64,000 nt of DNA, taken from Aphanizomenon flos-aquae FACHB-1287. GTDB taxonomy: Bacteria; Cyanobacteriota; Cyanobacteriia; Cyanobacteriales; Nostocaceae. The DNA is taken from contig NZ_JACJTO010000005.1 of assembly GCF_014698755.1 (NCBI RefSeq), positions 1-64,000 of the forward strand, in the 5' to 3' direction. The position numbers were made by a program, and so were the translations under genes. Under the pieces are notes generated by a model that saw only the letters and a program-made list of their open reading frames with translations, searched no databases and was not told the DNA's origin. Of the stretch, positions 44,571 through 54,284 are shown in pieces. The number at the start of each line of letters is the position of its first letter. Within the stretch, counting starts at the first letter, position 1.

Positions 44571-46682
44571 TCAATTGCTGATATGCAAAATAACATAAGG
44601 TGAGTTAATAACTTTTGTGCGTTGACTAGCTACTAATGCCTGATATACCATTGCTGCAACTTCAGCACGGGTGGCTTCTCTGGTCGGTGCTAGTAAATTG
44701 GGATCTGGATAATTAACAATAATTCTTTGCTGGGTAGCGATAGTAACTGCTGTCCGGGCATATTCGGGAATTTTATCTTCGTCAATATAGGTTAAGGTTT
44801 TTTGATGGCGAGGCGCAGCTGCCGGTAGTTCAGTTACCGCAAGTCCGAGTCCGTTGACCAAGGAGACTATGACTTGTAGTCGTTGGACGTTTTGGGTAGG
44901 ACGGAAGGTGCGATCGCTAAATCCGCCCACAAAACCGCCTCTGGCTGCTATTTCAATGGCGTTAGCTGCCCAAAAATCCTTGGCTATATCTGTAAATTCT
45001 GGGGACGGACGTTTAGCTGGGGGATTAAAAGCCGCCGCAATTAAGGCTGTGTATTGGGCACGGCTCATAACTTGATCTGGTTGGTATGTACCATCAGTAA
45101 AACCCTGGGTTAAGTTCATACTAACTAAGGCGCGAATAAATGGTTCTGCCCAATGGCCGACAATATCGGAAAAGGAGGGAATCTCTGTCTCTGGTTTGAC
45201 AATATAGGCAGAGGGGAGAGGATTTTCTAGACCTGTGGCCACCAATGCTTGATAAATTAAAACTGCCACTTCAGCCCGGGTAATTTCCCGCAATGGTTCT
45301 AATTGATCTACTTGGGGGTAATTAACAACTAATAGTTTTTGTGTAGCTACGGTAGTGGCATTGGTAGCGTAACTGGGAATTTGGGCGCGATCTCGGTATA
45401 CCATTAAGACGTTAGGATTACCACCACTCAAGTTTAAACCGTTGACAATGGACACTAAGGCCTGGATTTTGGTAATATTATTACTAGGTCGAAATGTGCC
45501 ATCGGGAAAGCCTTTTAAAAAGCCTCTATCGGTAGCACTGGCTATGGCTTTGGCCGCCCAAAAGTCTGATTTGACATCTTTAAATTGATCTAATTGCTTA
45601 CTTTCAGGTAGTTCAAATGTCTTTGTCATCAAGGCCGCATATTGGGCGCGGGTAATCGGTGTAGCTGGTTGAAACGTGCCCTCAGGAAAGCCGCCAATAA
45701 AACCTTTACTAACCAAAGCTTCTACAAAAGCAGCCGCCCAATGTCCTTCTAAATCAGCAAATCTACTGCTAATTCCCGTTTGACTGGGAGTATCTGCGGT
45801 AGCAGCGAGAAGGTCTATCGCCCCAATTACTTGAGTAATACTTAATTGATTACCAACGGAGGTGATTTTTTGATCTGTAACATTTTGTAAATCAAATTTA
45901 CCCTGTTCTCGAAAAATGTTGTCTGCGGGGTCTTGGGGACTACCTAAATCGGGAATGGCATTACCAGCAATTGAAAGGCCTCCTTGGGTGTTACCAGCAA
46001 TGAGATTTCGCCGTAATACGGGTTTAGCACCACGAGATAGGGCAATGGCTGTTCCATTGGCTGAAAGTCTATTATTGGCAATCAGAGGGGCTGCAAAATC
46101 ACTAACTGCTATACCTAAGGGATTATTTTCAAATACATTCCGCAATACTTCTCCTTTGCTATTTTTAGCTATAACTAACCCACCTGTTTTATTATTAATA
46201 AACAAATTATCTACAATCCCTGGTTTAGCATTACCTGTGGTAAAAATTCCTTCTCTGGTACAGTTCTTGAATGTACTATTGGCTACGGTGGGTATTGATG
46301 ATTCAATCCACAGTCCAGTACCTTTAGTTGCAGGATTAATCACTGTCACACCTAAAAGACTGGCATCACCTAATAATAGTAAAGTGATATTCTGCGCCCC
46401 GAAACTAGGACTTTGATATTCCCCACTACCAGAAATGATAATTTCCTCACCTTTATTTGCCTCATTTCCTACTACTAAGACTCCTGGTGAAATGACTAGG
46501 GGAAATATCTCACCGTTAGCTGTGCTATAAGTTCCCTTGGCTAACTGTATAATTGTTGATGTTTTCGCTTTTTTGAGGGCGCAGGTCATACTTTTGAAGG
46601 GAGCAGGGCGAGAACCATTATTAGTATCTTTTCCTGTAACAGGATTAACATAGAGTGTGGCAACAAGACGAGAATTAACCAT
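44571..46682 (-). CDS. beta-helix (DUF1565) protein with six SLH domains
   Basis: This 703-residue protein has a right-handed parallel beta-helix of DUF1565 type (LYVNPVTGKDTNNGSRPAPF, then ANNRLSANGTAIALSRGAKP) over residues 1-290, then two sets of three S-layer homology domains: LEGHWAAAFVEALVSKGFIG, FKDVKSDFWAAKAIASATDR and YATNATTVATQKLLVVNYPQ in the first; IVGHWAEPFIRALVSMNLTQ, FTDIAKDFWAANAIEIAARG and YARTAVTIATQQRIIVNYPD in the second. SLH domains bind cell-wall polymers. No signal peptide is seen at the start, odd for a surface protein; upstream in-frame sequence stays open but has no ATG. Confidence 0.82.
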   Translation of the reverse strand: MVNSRLVATLYVNPVTGKDTNNGSRPAPFKSMTCALKKAKTSTIIQLAKGTYSTANGEIFPLVISPGVLVVGNEANKGEEIIISGSGEYQSPSFGAQNITLLLLGDASLLGVTVINPATKGTGLWIESSIPTVANSTFKNCTREGIFTTGNAKPGIVDNLFINNKTGGLVIAKNSKGEVLRNVFENNPLGIAVSDFAAPLIANNRLSANGTAIALSRGAKPVLRRNLIAGNTQGGLSIAGNAIPDLGSPQDPADNIFREQGKFDLQNVTDQKITSVGNQLSITQVIGAIDLLAATADTPSQTGISSRFADLEGHWAAAFVEALVSKGFIGGFPEGTFQPATPITRAQYAALMTKTFELPESKQLDQFKDVKSDFWAAKAIASATDRGFLKGFPDGTFRPSNNITKIQALVSIVNGLNLSGGNPNVLMVYRDRAQIPSYATNATTVATQKLLVVNYPQVDQLEPLREITRAEVAVLIYQALVATGLENPLPSAYIVKPETEIPSFSDIVGHWAEPFIRALVSMNLTQGFTDGTYQPDQVMSRAQYTALIAAAFNPPAKRPSPEFTDIAKDFWAANAIEIAARGGFVGGFSDRTFRPTQNVQRLQVIVSLVNGLGLAVTELPAAAPRHQKTLTYIDEDKIPEYARTAVTIATQQRIIVNYPDPNLLAPTREATRAEVAAMVYQALVASQRTKVINSPYVILHISN

Positions 46683-46955
46683 TAGAAAGCTCCGAAAAGT
46701 ATTATTCAGGCAAAAGGAAAAATACAGTATATTCGGCTTGCTTGATAGATGCCGGGAACTGCTGTATCCTAAAACGGATATTTAATTGACAGAGTTTTGA
46801 TATTTAAAGTTGCTCAGGAAGGATTTAAATTAAATATCGGTACATAAGGGCGGATAATTACGAATATTTGTGGATTTATTAGTATTAAAGAAAGTCCGGT
46901 AAGAGTTTTGCCAGCAATAAAATTCTAAGTTATACTTTACAAAGTAAAGCACCTT

Positions 46956-48134
46956 TTAACCGGGTGTCAGTAAAATGAGATGTTGTTTCCAAAGATGTCT
47001 AACTCCATCTAAGTTAAACTCCACTTTGGTTAAAATCTCTGCTACGGTAGATTTACTATCACAGTTTTGCATAAATTCAAATTCTGCTGTTGATAACTTA
47101 ACAATTTGATAATCATAGTTAAATATACATTGACTGGGAAAACCATCTATACAGGGGTTAAGTTCGGGTATAGCTGCTAATAATCTGTTATCTGCTAACC
47201 AGTCGGTTTTGGGTAAGGGAGAACGACTGAGAAAAAATTCATAATGTGCTACGTCTGGATTTAGTAATTCTACTAATCTATAACGTTGACGTTCTGTGAG
47301 TTCTGCTGCTCGCTCAATTAACTCCGGTGCTTTTTCTAACAAATTTTCTAATTGCCAAAAACCAGGATTTGAGAACCCCACAAAGTCTAAACCAGCAGCG
47401 TCTATTAATGTAAATAATGTATCAATATTGTAATCAGTTTCCTGGGGATGTACGTACATATCAGCAAAACATTCATCCCACTGGTTTTCTAATGACCATC
47501 TTTCTTTTTCTCGCTTGACAATACGGTTATTTTCTGGTAACGAAGCAAAGATCTTTCTGCCAATGTGGACACCATCTTGATAGTTACCGCGTTTATCACC
47601 TTGCAGGAGAGCGATCGCTTGTTGCATTAGTTGTATTTCCCATCTTCCCAGTTCTCCATAGACAAAGATGTGCATTAATCCACCTGGGGCGAGTTTTTTC
47701 GCTAATGATTGAATACCACGAATGGGGTCTGGTAGATGATGAAGCACACCAACGCAGTTAATTAAATCAAATTGTCCTGGTATCTTGTCTACATCATAAA
47801 TACTCAGGTGATGAAATTCTACACGATCAGCACCGGAACTCTGACAACGTTTTTTTGCTACTTCTAATGTACCAGCACTTAAATCTATTCCGACTACCTG
47901 CGCGTAGGGGTTAAGATGTACTAAATATTCCGTTCCTACTCCTGAACCACAACCAGCATCTAAGATACGGATATGTTGATTTTGTGGTTTTCTCCCGGTG
48001 CAGAAGTTGTAAGCAGCTAACCAATTCCAGCGCCAATTGTAACCTGGTGGTGGTTCATCTAGTATGGGTTCGGGAGGGAATGGGTAGGTATCGTAGAGTT
48101 TAGCAACAGCAGCACTTACTTGGGAGTCAGACAT
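46956..48134 (-). CDS. class I SAM-dependent methyltransferase
   Basis: This 392-residue protein starts at MSDSQVSAAVAKLYDTYPFP; an upstream in-frame extension is just a translation of dispersed repeat DNA and was rejected. The SAM motif is RILDAGCGSGVGTEYLVHL near residue 60, followed by VVGIDLSAGTLEVAKK and LINCVGVLHHLPDP. The C-terminal 200 residues are helical with KTDWL and FEFMQNCDSK-like parts. The substrate is unknown. It is downstream of pheS on the same strand, separated by two repeat copies. Confidence 0.8.
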   Translation of the reverse strand: MSDSQVSAAVAKLYDTYPFPPEPILDEPPPGYNWRWNWLAAYNFCTGRKPQNQHIRILDAGCGSGVGTEYLVHLNPYAQVVGIDLSAGTLEVAKKRCQSSGADRVEFHHLSIYDVDKIPGQFDLINCVGVLHHLPDPIRGIQSLAKKLAPGGLMHIFVYGELGRWEIQLMQQAIALLQGDKRGNYQDGVHIGRKIFASLPENNRIVKREKERWSLENQWDECFADMYVHPQETDYNIDTLFTLIDAAGLDFVGFSNPGFWQLENLLEKAPELIERAAELTERQRYRLVELLNPDVAHYEFFLSRSPLPKTDWLADNRLLAAIPELNPCIDGFPSQCIFNYDYQIVKLSTAEFEFMQNCDSKSTVAEILTKVEFNLDGVRHLWKQHLILLTPG

Positions 48135-48182
48135 GATTAAGAATAACGCAGCATTTTTAACTTTAGGGGATAGGGGGATTTT

Positions 48183-48258
48183 GAGCAACGGTGTTATGAA
48201 GTACATATTTAGCGGGCAAGATGCCCGCACCACAAGAGTTTTATAACTCATCTTCATT
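48183..48258 (+). repeat. palindromic dispersed repeat, copy 1
   Basis: The unit starts near GAGCAACGGTGTTATGAAGT and contains the perfect palindrome GCGGGCAAGATGCCCGC (48212-48228). It is tandem with copy 2, period 77 bases, but lacks the distal part with GGAAAACGCTGT. Confidence 0.85.
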
Positions 48259-48361
48259 TGAGCAACGGTGTTATGAAGTATATATTTAGCGGGCAAGATG
48301 CCCGCACCACAAGAGTTTTATGATTCAACTTTGTAACTCATCTTCAGTGGAAAACGCTGTA
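48259..48361 (+). repeat. palindromic dispersed repeat, copy 2
   Basis: Full-length unit of about 100 bases with GCGGGCAAGATGCCCGC at 48289-48305 and ending in GTGGAAAACGCTGTA, six bases from the pheS stop codon. Related copies are at 56591-56684 (inverted) and 61954-62045. Confidence 0.85.
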
Positions 48362-48366
48362 AATAA

Positions 48367-49359
48367 TTAAAACTGTTGTAAAAAACGCAAATCGCTATTA
48401 TACAAACGGCGAATATCATCAATTTGGTGTAATACCATAGCAAAACGTTCTACACCAAAACCAGCAGCAAATCCGCTATAAACTTCTGGGTCATAACCTA
48501 CAGATTTTAATACATTGGGGTCAACCATCCCACAACCCATGACTTCTAACCAACGTCCTTTCCATTGTAAATCTACTTCGGCTGAAGGTTCAGTAAAGGG
48601 AAAATAACTGGCACGAAAACGAATTGGTAAATCACCAAATATTGATTGTAAAAATACTTTTACAGTTCCTTTGAGGTCTGTAAATGTCAGTCCTTCATCT
48701 ATGGCTAAAAGTTCAATTTGATGGAAAACTGCTGAGTGGGTCGCATCTACATCATCTCTGCGATATACTCGACCTGGGGCCACAACTCGAATGGGTGGTT
48801 CTTCTTTTTCCATGTAGCGAATTTGCACTGAGGAGGTATGAGTCCGCAGCAAATTACCATCTGGTAAATAAAAGGTATCCTGCATATCACGGGCTGGATG
48901 ATCTGGAGGAGTGTTAAGCGCCTCAAAATTGTAGTAGTCTGTTTCCATTTCCGATCCCTGGGCAACAGTATAACCCATACCGACGAAAATATCTAGAGTT
49001 TGGTCAATAATGCCATTGAGGGGATGAATTCGACCCTGGGGACGGTAAATACCGGGCATGGTGACATCTATGGTTTCTGCCTCTAGCTGTTCCTGAATTT
49101 GAGCGGATTCTAAGGATGTGCGTTGCTGGTCTAGGCTGTTTTGAATGGCTTCTTTGACTGTGTTGGCGATCGCCCCAATCTTAGGACGTTCTTCTGCACT
49201 CATTTGCCCCATGCTTCGCAATAACGCCCCCAATTCTCCTTTTTTGCCTAAATAGTTAACTCTGAGTTCTTCTAGGCGTTCTAGGGTATCAGCGGCGGCT
49301 ATGGCTGTTTCTCCCTCCTGGCGTAATGCTAAAAGTTGATCCTCTAAATTGTTAGTCAT
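48367..49359 (-). CDS. pheS: phenylalanyl-tRNA synthetase alpha subunit
   Basis: This 330-residue class II synthetase alpha chain has an N-terminal coiled coil (residues 1-85), then motif 1 [20 protein letters not shown], motif 2 [10 protein letters not shown] followed by [20 protein letters not shown], and motif 3 [15 protein letters not shown]. It charges tRNA-Phe with PheT, which is not in the window. Length is normal. A tandem repeat block follows its start on the surE side. Confidence 0.95.
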   Translation of the reverse strand: MTNNLEDQLLALRQEGETAIAAADTLERLEELRVNYLGKKGELGALLRSMGQMSAEERPKIGAIANTVKEAIQNSLDQQRTSLESAQIQEQLEAETIDVTMPGIYRPQGRIHPLNGIIDQTLDIFVGMGYTVAQGSEMETDYYNFEALNTPPDHPARDMQDTFYLPDGNLLRTHTSSVQIRYMEKEEPPIRVVAPGRVYRRDDVDATHSAVFHQIELLAIDEGLTFTDLKGTVKVFLQSIFGDLPIRFRASYFPFTEPSAEVDLQWKGRWLEVMGCGMVDPNVLKSVGYDPEVYSGFAAGFGVERFAMVLHQIDDIRRLYNSDLRFLQQF

Positions 49360-49434
49360 TAGTCATTGGTCATTGGTGATTAGTCATTAGTCTATAGCAG
49401 GGAAAGGGGAATAGGGAACAGGGGACAGGTTACA

Positions 49435-49458
49435 GGTTACAGGTTACAGGTTACAGGT
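49435..49458. repeat. short tandem heptamer ACAGGTT
   Basis: About four direct copies of a seven-base unit (ACAGGTT) lie between the pheS start and surE. Confidence 0.8.
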
Positions 49459-49478
49459 AATATTATTTCCTAATGACA

Positions 49479-49625
49479 ACTAACAACTGACCACTGACAA
49501 CTGACCACTGACAACTGACAACTGACCACTGACAACTGACAACTGACAACTGACCACTGACCACTGACAACTGACCACTGACAACTGACCACTGACAACT
49601 GACCACTGACCACTAACAACTGACA
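49479..49625. repeat. heptamer tandem repeat array before surE
   Basis: About 20 heptamers alternate between ACTGACC and ACTGACA (AACTGACCACTGAC pattern), ending three bases before the surE start codon. This is the short tandemly repeated repetitive (STRR) class known from heterocystous cyanobacteria. A frame on the opposite strand (SVVSGQ repeats) is only a translation of the array. Confidence 0.9.
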
Positions 49626-49627
49626 TA

Positions 49628-50425
49628 ATGAAATTACTAATTAGTAACGATGATGGGATTTCTGCTTTGGGTATTCGCACCTTAGCCAATACCTTGTCCG
49701 CTGCGGGTCATGAAGTGACTGTAGTTTGTCCAGATAGAGAGCGATCAGCAACTGGACACGGGTTAACTTTGATGCAACCAATTCGGGCTGAAATAGTGGA
49801 ATCGGGTTTTGATCCTCAAATTAAAGCTTGGGTTTGTGATGGTACGCCTTCTGATTGTGTAAAATTGGCATTATGGGCTTTATTAGATTCTCCACCGGAT
49901 TTAGTGCTGTCTGGAATTAACCAGGGTGCAAATTTAGGGACAGAAATTCTTTATTCTGGGACGGTTTCGGCCGCAATGGAAGGTTTGATAGAAGGTATTC
50001 CTAGCATTGCTTTTAGTTTAACTAGTCATACTCATAAAGACTTTCAACCAGCGGCTAATTTTGCCGAAATTCTGGTGGCTAAAATCGCTGTTGAACCTCT
50101 GCCAGATTTAATGTTACTTAATGTTAATATTCCGCCTTTATCTTGGGAGGAAATTGCTGGTGTTACTTTCACTAGACAAGGAGTTAGACGCTATATAGAT
50201 GTTTTTGACCAGCGAACTGACCCTAGAGGTAAAACTTATTACTGGTTAACTGGAGAGGTGATAGAGGATGTAGAACCACCCCTAGAGTTAAATTTACCAA
50301 CTCACATTCCCCTCGATGTTCATGCTATTCAAAATAAATACATCAGTATTACTCCGTTGCAATATAATCTGACTTATGGGCATGGACTGAATCAGCTATC
50401 TACATGGGAGTTGAAATTACTATAA
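49628..50425 (+). CDS. surE: 5'-nucleotidase SurE
   Basis: This 265-residue metal-dependent nucleotidase of the SurE family has the metal-binding start [18 protein letters not shown] (D8, D9), the [20 protein letters not shown] motif with N and S ligands and ATGHGLTL. It dephosphorylates nucleoside monophosphates. The start codon follows the heptamer array directly (AACTGACATAATG), so there is no ordinary ribosome site visible. Downstream DUF423 gene is 53 bases away on the same strand. Confidence 0.93.
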   Translation: MKLLISNDDGISALGIRTLANTLSAAGHEVTVVCPDRERSATGHGLTLMQPIRAEIVESGFDPQIKAWVCDGTPSDCVKLALWALLDSPPDLVLSGINQGANLGTEILYSGTVSAAMEGLIEGIPSIAFSLTSHTHKDFQPAANFAEILVAKIAVEPLPDLMLLNVNIPPLSWEEIAGVTFTRQGVRRYIDVFDQRTDPRGKTYYWLTGEVIEDVEPPLELNLPTHIPLDVHAIQNKYISITPLQYNLTYGHGLNQLSTWELKLL

Positions 50426-50478
50426 ATTCAGACTGAATAAAAGGCTGTATCATATCATTTTGATGTTTAATAGGTCAG

Positions 50479-50859
50479 ATGACACAGTTTTTTTTAACTA
50501 TAGCCGCGATTTTTGGCGGTTTGTCTGTTGCTGGAGGCGCTTTTGGTGCTCATGCTTTGCGGGAAAAAATTAGCGATCGCTCTTTAGAAATATTTGAAAC
50601 TTCTGCTCGTTATCAAATGTACCACGCTCTCGCACTTTTGTTAGTTGCCATTTTGATCAGTCGTTGGGAAAATCCACCAATTATACTTTTGGTTAGTGGT
50701 TGGTTATTTATTATTGGTGTAGTGATTTTTTCCGGTAGTTTATATACTCTCAGTTTAACAGGTATCAAATCCTGGGGAGCAGTTGCACCATTAGGAGGAT
50801 TAGCGTTAATGATTGGTTGGGGTACTTTAGCTTTTGCTGGTACAACTATCAAGTTTTAA
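50479..50859 (+). CDS. DUF423 family membrane protein
   Basis: This 126-residue protein has four hydrophobic segments and the DUF423 pattern: GGLSVAGGAFGAHALREKI, ETSARYQMYHALALLLVA, GVVIFSGSLYTLSL and GGLALMIGWGTLAF. It is a small inner-membrane protein of unknown function. Likely co-transcribed with surE. Confidence 0.86.
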   Translation: MTQFFLTIAAIFGGLSVAGGAFGAHALREKISDRSLEIFETSARYQMYHALALLLVAILISRWENPPIILLVSGWLFIIGVVIFSGSLYTLSLTGIKSWGAVAPLGGLALMIGWGTLAFAGTTIKF

Positions 50860-51022
50860 TCAAAATAACAATAAAATAGGGTGTAAATTATCACTTAAAA
50901 CACCCTGCTACTTGTTACCTCTGACTTATTCCATATAATTCATTGATAAATAGTATCATCCGTTAGGGTCATCAAGTAGTTAGAATATTACCGCAGTCTT
51001 ATGAAATAGGTGTAGCCAGCAC

Positions 51023-51763
51023 GTGAAGATATTCATATATCACACTCCCGAATTAACCCCAATTGATATAGTTCCCGAATGCGCGATCGCTGTTGATGTT
51101 CTGCGAGCAACTAGCACCATGGCGACAGTCTTAGCCGCTGGAGGGGAAGCTGTACAGGTTTTCAGCGATTTAGATCAACTCATGACCGTGAGTGAACAAT
51201 GGCCTTCAGAAAAGCGATTAAGGGCTGGAGAACGGGGTGGAGCTAAAGTAGCTGGTTTTGAGTTAGGTAACTCACCCTTGGATTGCACAGCGGAATTAGT
51301 TGCAGGACGACGGTTATTTATCAGTACCACCAATGGTACACGGGCTTTAAAACGGATACAAAACGCCCCTATTGTCCTTGCAGCAGCTTTAATTAATCGG
51401 GCATCTGTGGTGAAATTTCTTTTGGAAAAGCAACCGGAAACTGTCTGGATTGTTGGTTCTGGTTGGGAGGGTAGTTATTCTTTAGAGGATACAGTATGTG
51501 CTGGAGCGATCGCTCATAGTATTTGGCAACAAACTAATTGTTCCCTAACAGAAATTAGTGGTAATGATGAGGTAATTGGTGCGATTGCTCTTTATTCCCA
51601 ATGGCAAAATGACTTATTAGGACTACTTCATCAAGCTAGTCATGGTCAACGATTATTAGGTTTAGAATGTTTGGAAGACCTGAAATATTGTTCCCAAATT
51701 GATACTTTAGATATTTTGCCAATTCAGCAAGAACCAGGAGTATTAAAAAGTCAAAATAAATAA
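51023..51763 (+). CDS. comB: 2-phosphosulfolactate phosphatase family protein
   Basis: This 246-residue protein of the ComB family has [52 protein letters not shown] and [14 protein letters not shown], all conserved motifs. ComB removes phosphate from 2-phosphosulfolactate on the coenzyme M path in methanogens; cyanobacteria lack that path, so the real substrate is probably different. Start is GTG 51023, since it gives the family N-terminus ([10 protein letters not shown]). Confidence 0.85.
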   Translation: MKIFIYHTPELTPIDIVPECAIAVDVLRATSTMATVLAAGGEAVQVFSDLDQLMTVSEQWPSEKRLRAGERGGAKVAGFELGNSPLDCTAELVAGRRLFISTTNGTRALKRIQNAPIVLAAALINRASVVKFLLEKQPETVWIVGSGWEGSYSLEDTVCAGAIAHSIWQQTNCSLTEISGNDEVIGAIALYSQWQNDLLGLLHQASHGQRLLGLECLEDLKYCSQIDTLDILPIQQEPGVLKSQNK

Positions 51764-51896
51764 CCCAGAAATTTCTTTGAATCAGAATTAAAAATGTTTA
51801 AAGATTTCCGGGATTTAATTATCTATATTTTGCATTTTTTTATCCCGTTAATCTCTTAATTCTAGAGATTCTGATTCAGAAATTTCTCTGATAATA

Positions 51897-53678
51897 TTAC
51901 TGAATACTTGTCAAAGGTACACCCAACCAACCTCTAAAATTTTCCATTTCTGATAAGGAAGGATTTTCCACAGATTTAAGTTGATATTTCCCAGGAATTG
52001 ATGCAGCTAAAATGACAGAATAAGTCCGCAATTCATCTTGATGAAAGACTGTAATATCAATGGAATCACTGACTCGATAATCCTTCAAGCGTTCATTTAA
52101 CTGATTTCCTACTCTAATACCATCAATTGCTAATAACTCATCTCCAGCATCAATTCCCGCTTGTTGTGCCGGTGAACCAGTTTCGACAAATTTAATTATT
52201 TCCCGTCCATTTTCAGTATTTATATTCACCCCTAAATAAGGTTCTTCATTCTTTTCTTCTACTAATTGTAAACCAAAAGGTTGCAAATACTGATTAAAAG
52301 GTAAATCTGCTAATCCATGCAAATAGCAGTTAAAGAAATCTCCTAAATCCATACCCGCTACAGACTCAATTACTGCTATTAATTGTTCTGGAGTATAACC
52401 AATTTCCTGTTTACCAAACTGCTCCCACATTTGCCGCATTACATCATCTAAAGAACGCTGATTTCCATGATGAACGCGAATTAATAAATCTAACAAAAGT
52501 GATACCATTTCCCCTTTAATATAATAGGAGATTTGAGAATTACCACTATTAGCATCTGGACGATAAAGTTTAATCCAAGCATCAAAACTCGACTCGGATA
52601 AAGGTTGTACCTTTCGTCCTGGAGTTTTTAAATATCTAGTAATTTCCTTACTCAAATAATTCAAATATGCTTTGGTATTATAAATACCTGCTCGTAAAGG
52701 AATTATTAAATCATAATAACTGGTTGTTCCCTCACAAAACCACAAAGATGTTGTATAGTTTTCCTGGTCATAATCAAATACTTCTAAACCTTGAGGACGA
52801 ATTCTTTTAACATTCCATAAATGAAAGAATTCATGGGCTACTAATTGTAAAAACGGCTCATACTTATCTTGAGTCCGAAATCCAAATCGTTGATAAATTA
52901 AGGAACAGGAATTTTTATGTTCTAAACCTCCAAAGCCCTGCTGAAGTAAATACAGAAAAAATACATATCTATCATAGGGTAAACCACCAAACATTTGTGC
53001 TTCTACCTCAATGATTTTTTGACAATCAACAATCATTTTTTGTGGTTGAAAATTGCCTTTTCCCCAAACTGCTAATTCATGGGGTTTATCTAAAACAGCA
53101 AACTTATATAATTGATGATTACCAATTTCAAAAGGACTATCAACCAAAGTATCAAAATCTGCGGCTAAAAAAGTATTTGTGGTTTCTGCAACTGTTGGTA
53201 AACCAGTAGTTATTTGCCATTTAGGGTTAGCAGGAATTACAGTTATTTGTATAGGTAAATTTTCCCAACCGGGGATTCTTAAAAACAATGCTGCCCCATT
53301 AAAATAACCGTGAGTTGCGTCTAAATGATTTGTACGAACTGTTAATTCATTAGCAAAAACACGATAATAAATAGTTACTTGTGAAACATTATTTTTTGCA
53401 ACTTGCCAATGATTTTTACTAACCTTATACCAAGATAAAGGTTGATGATCAGCAAAAGCCGCAAAATCTTGTAAATGTCTGCCATATTCCCGCACCAAAT
53501 ATGAACCAGGAGTCCACACAGGCATTTTTAAATCGAGAACGGCTAATGGATAATTAACAATGTGTAAAGTTACCTCAAATAGATGGGTTTCTGGTTGAGA
53601 CATTCCCACTAAATAATGAATTTTGGGAGAAATTTCTGAAAATTGAGTATTCAGACGTAGTCCTGTTGCTTCAGTCAT
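51897..53678 (-). CDS. M61 family metallopeptidase with PDZ domain
   Basis: This 593-residue glycyl-aminopeptidase-like enzyme has an N-terminal beta domain, the zinc motif AHEFFHLWNVKR (H282, E283, H286) and downstream acidic third ligand in LWFCEGTTSYYDL, then a C-terminal PDZ domain (LGVNINTENGREIIKFVETG, SPAQQAGIDAGDELLAIDGI). No signal peptide is visible, so a cytoplasmic role is likely. Family length is about 600, so it is complete. Confidence 0.9.
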   Translation of the reverse strand: MTEATGLRLNTQFSEISPKIHYLVGMSQPETHLFEVTLHIVNYPLAVLDLKMPVWTPGSYLVREYGRHLQDFAAFADHQPLSWYKVSKNHWQVAKNNVSQVTIYYRVFANELTVRTNHLDATHGYFNGAALFLRIPGWENLPIQITVIPANPKWQITTGLPTVAETTNTFLAADFDTLVDSPFEIGNHQLYKFAVLDKPHELAVWGKGNFQPQKMIVDCQKIIEVEAQMFGGLPYDRYVFFLYLLQQGFGGLEHKNSCSLIYQRFGFRTQDKYEPFLQLVAHEFFHLWNVKRIRPQGLEVFDYDQENYTTSLWFCEGTTSYYDLIIPLRAGIYNTKAYLNYLSKEITRYLKTPGRKVQPLSESSFDAWIKLYRPDANSGNSQISYYIKGEMVSLLLDLLIRVHHGNQRSLDDVMRQMWEQFGKQEIGYTPEQLIAVIESVAGMDLGDFFNCYLHGLADLPFNQYLQPFGLQLVEEKNEEPYLGVNINTENGREIIKFVETGSPAQQAGIDAGDELLAIDGIRVGNQLNERLKDYRVSDSIDITVFHQDELRTYSVILAASIPGKYQLKSVENPSLSEMENFRGWLGVPLTSIQ

Positions 53679-53842
53679 GGTGTTTAATTATTGGTCAGTG
53701 GTCAGTAGTCGGTTATCATTAGGAAAAAATATTCCCTCTTGTCTATTCCCTTCATTACGAAATAAGAAGCTAGGTAAACAAGATGATAACTTTTGATCTA
53801 GTCTAGTAAAGCAATTACACCAAATTCACCAAGGAGAACCCA

Positions 53843-54061
53843 ATGGCAATGGAATCAAATCTATTAACAAGCGCGACTGTAGATAATCAGGATACAAGTG
53901 AATACGTTGCTCATTTACAACTACACATGGCACTACAAGCTCGTAACTTAGTTCCTAACTTGGTTCCCAACAGCAAACAAACAATACAAGATAGTCGTCA
54001 ACAATTACTTCATCAAACCCAAGCCGACTTTGAAAAATTCGCTTCTCGCCAAGGGTTCTAG
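53843..54061 (+). CDS. small hypothetical cyanobacterial protein
   Basis: This 72-residue protein is predicted helical and Gln-rich (YVAHLQLHMALQARNLVPNL, QDSRQQLLHQTQADFEKFAS). A ribosome site AAGGAGAA lies seven bases before the ATG, which supports it being real. I recognise no domain. The next 220 bases are non-coding. Confidence 0.55.
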   Translation: MAMESNLLTSATVDNQDTSEYVAHLQLHMALQARNLVPNLVPNSKQTIQDSRQQLLHQTQADFEKFASRQGF

Positions 54062-54284
54062 ATTTAAAGGTATTTTTCCCAAAAATAAGCTAGAATAGGG
54101 GCAGATCTTGTAGTTTTTAACCCACAGGTACACTCACGATTTCTGCTTTTTATATTTTTTTACATATTTAGTTAGGAAAATCACTCTTTGGAAATAAGAA
54201 CTTAGAGCAAAAAACCATTAAAATGATTGCAGCATTACATCAATCATCGTATTTTGTAAAGGTTAAATGGCGGCTTGAATCAAA

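Noticed and set aside
45916-46416. Plus-strand 166-codon frame inside the SLH protein gene
   Set aside because: Antisense to a well-supported beta-helix domain.
48135-48296. N-terminal extension of the methyltransferase
   Set aside because: It is a translation of the palindromic repeat DNA and has no family support; the normal start is at 48134.
49479-49625. Possible CRISPR array
   Set aside because: Units are seven bases, directly adjacent and without unique spacers, and no cas genes are present.
49480-49689. Minus-strand frame with SVVSGQ repeats
   Set aside because: Product of the heptamer array; no gene-like features.
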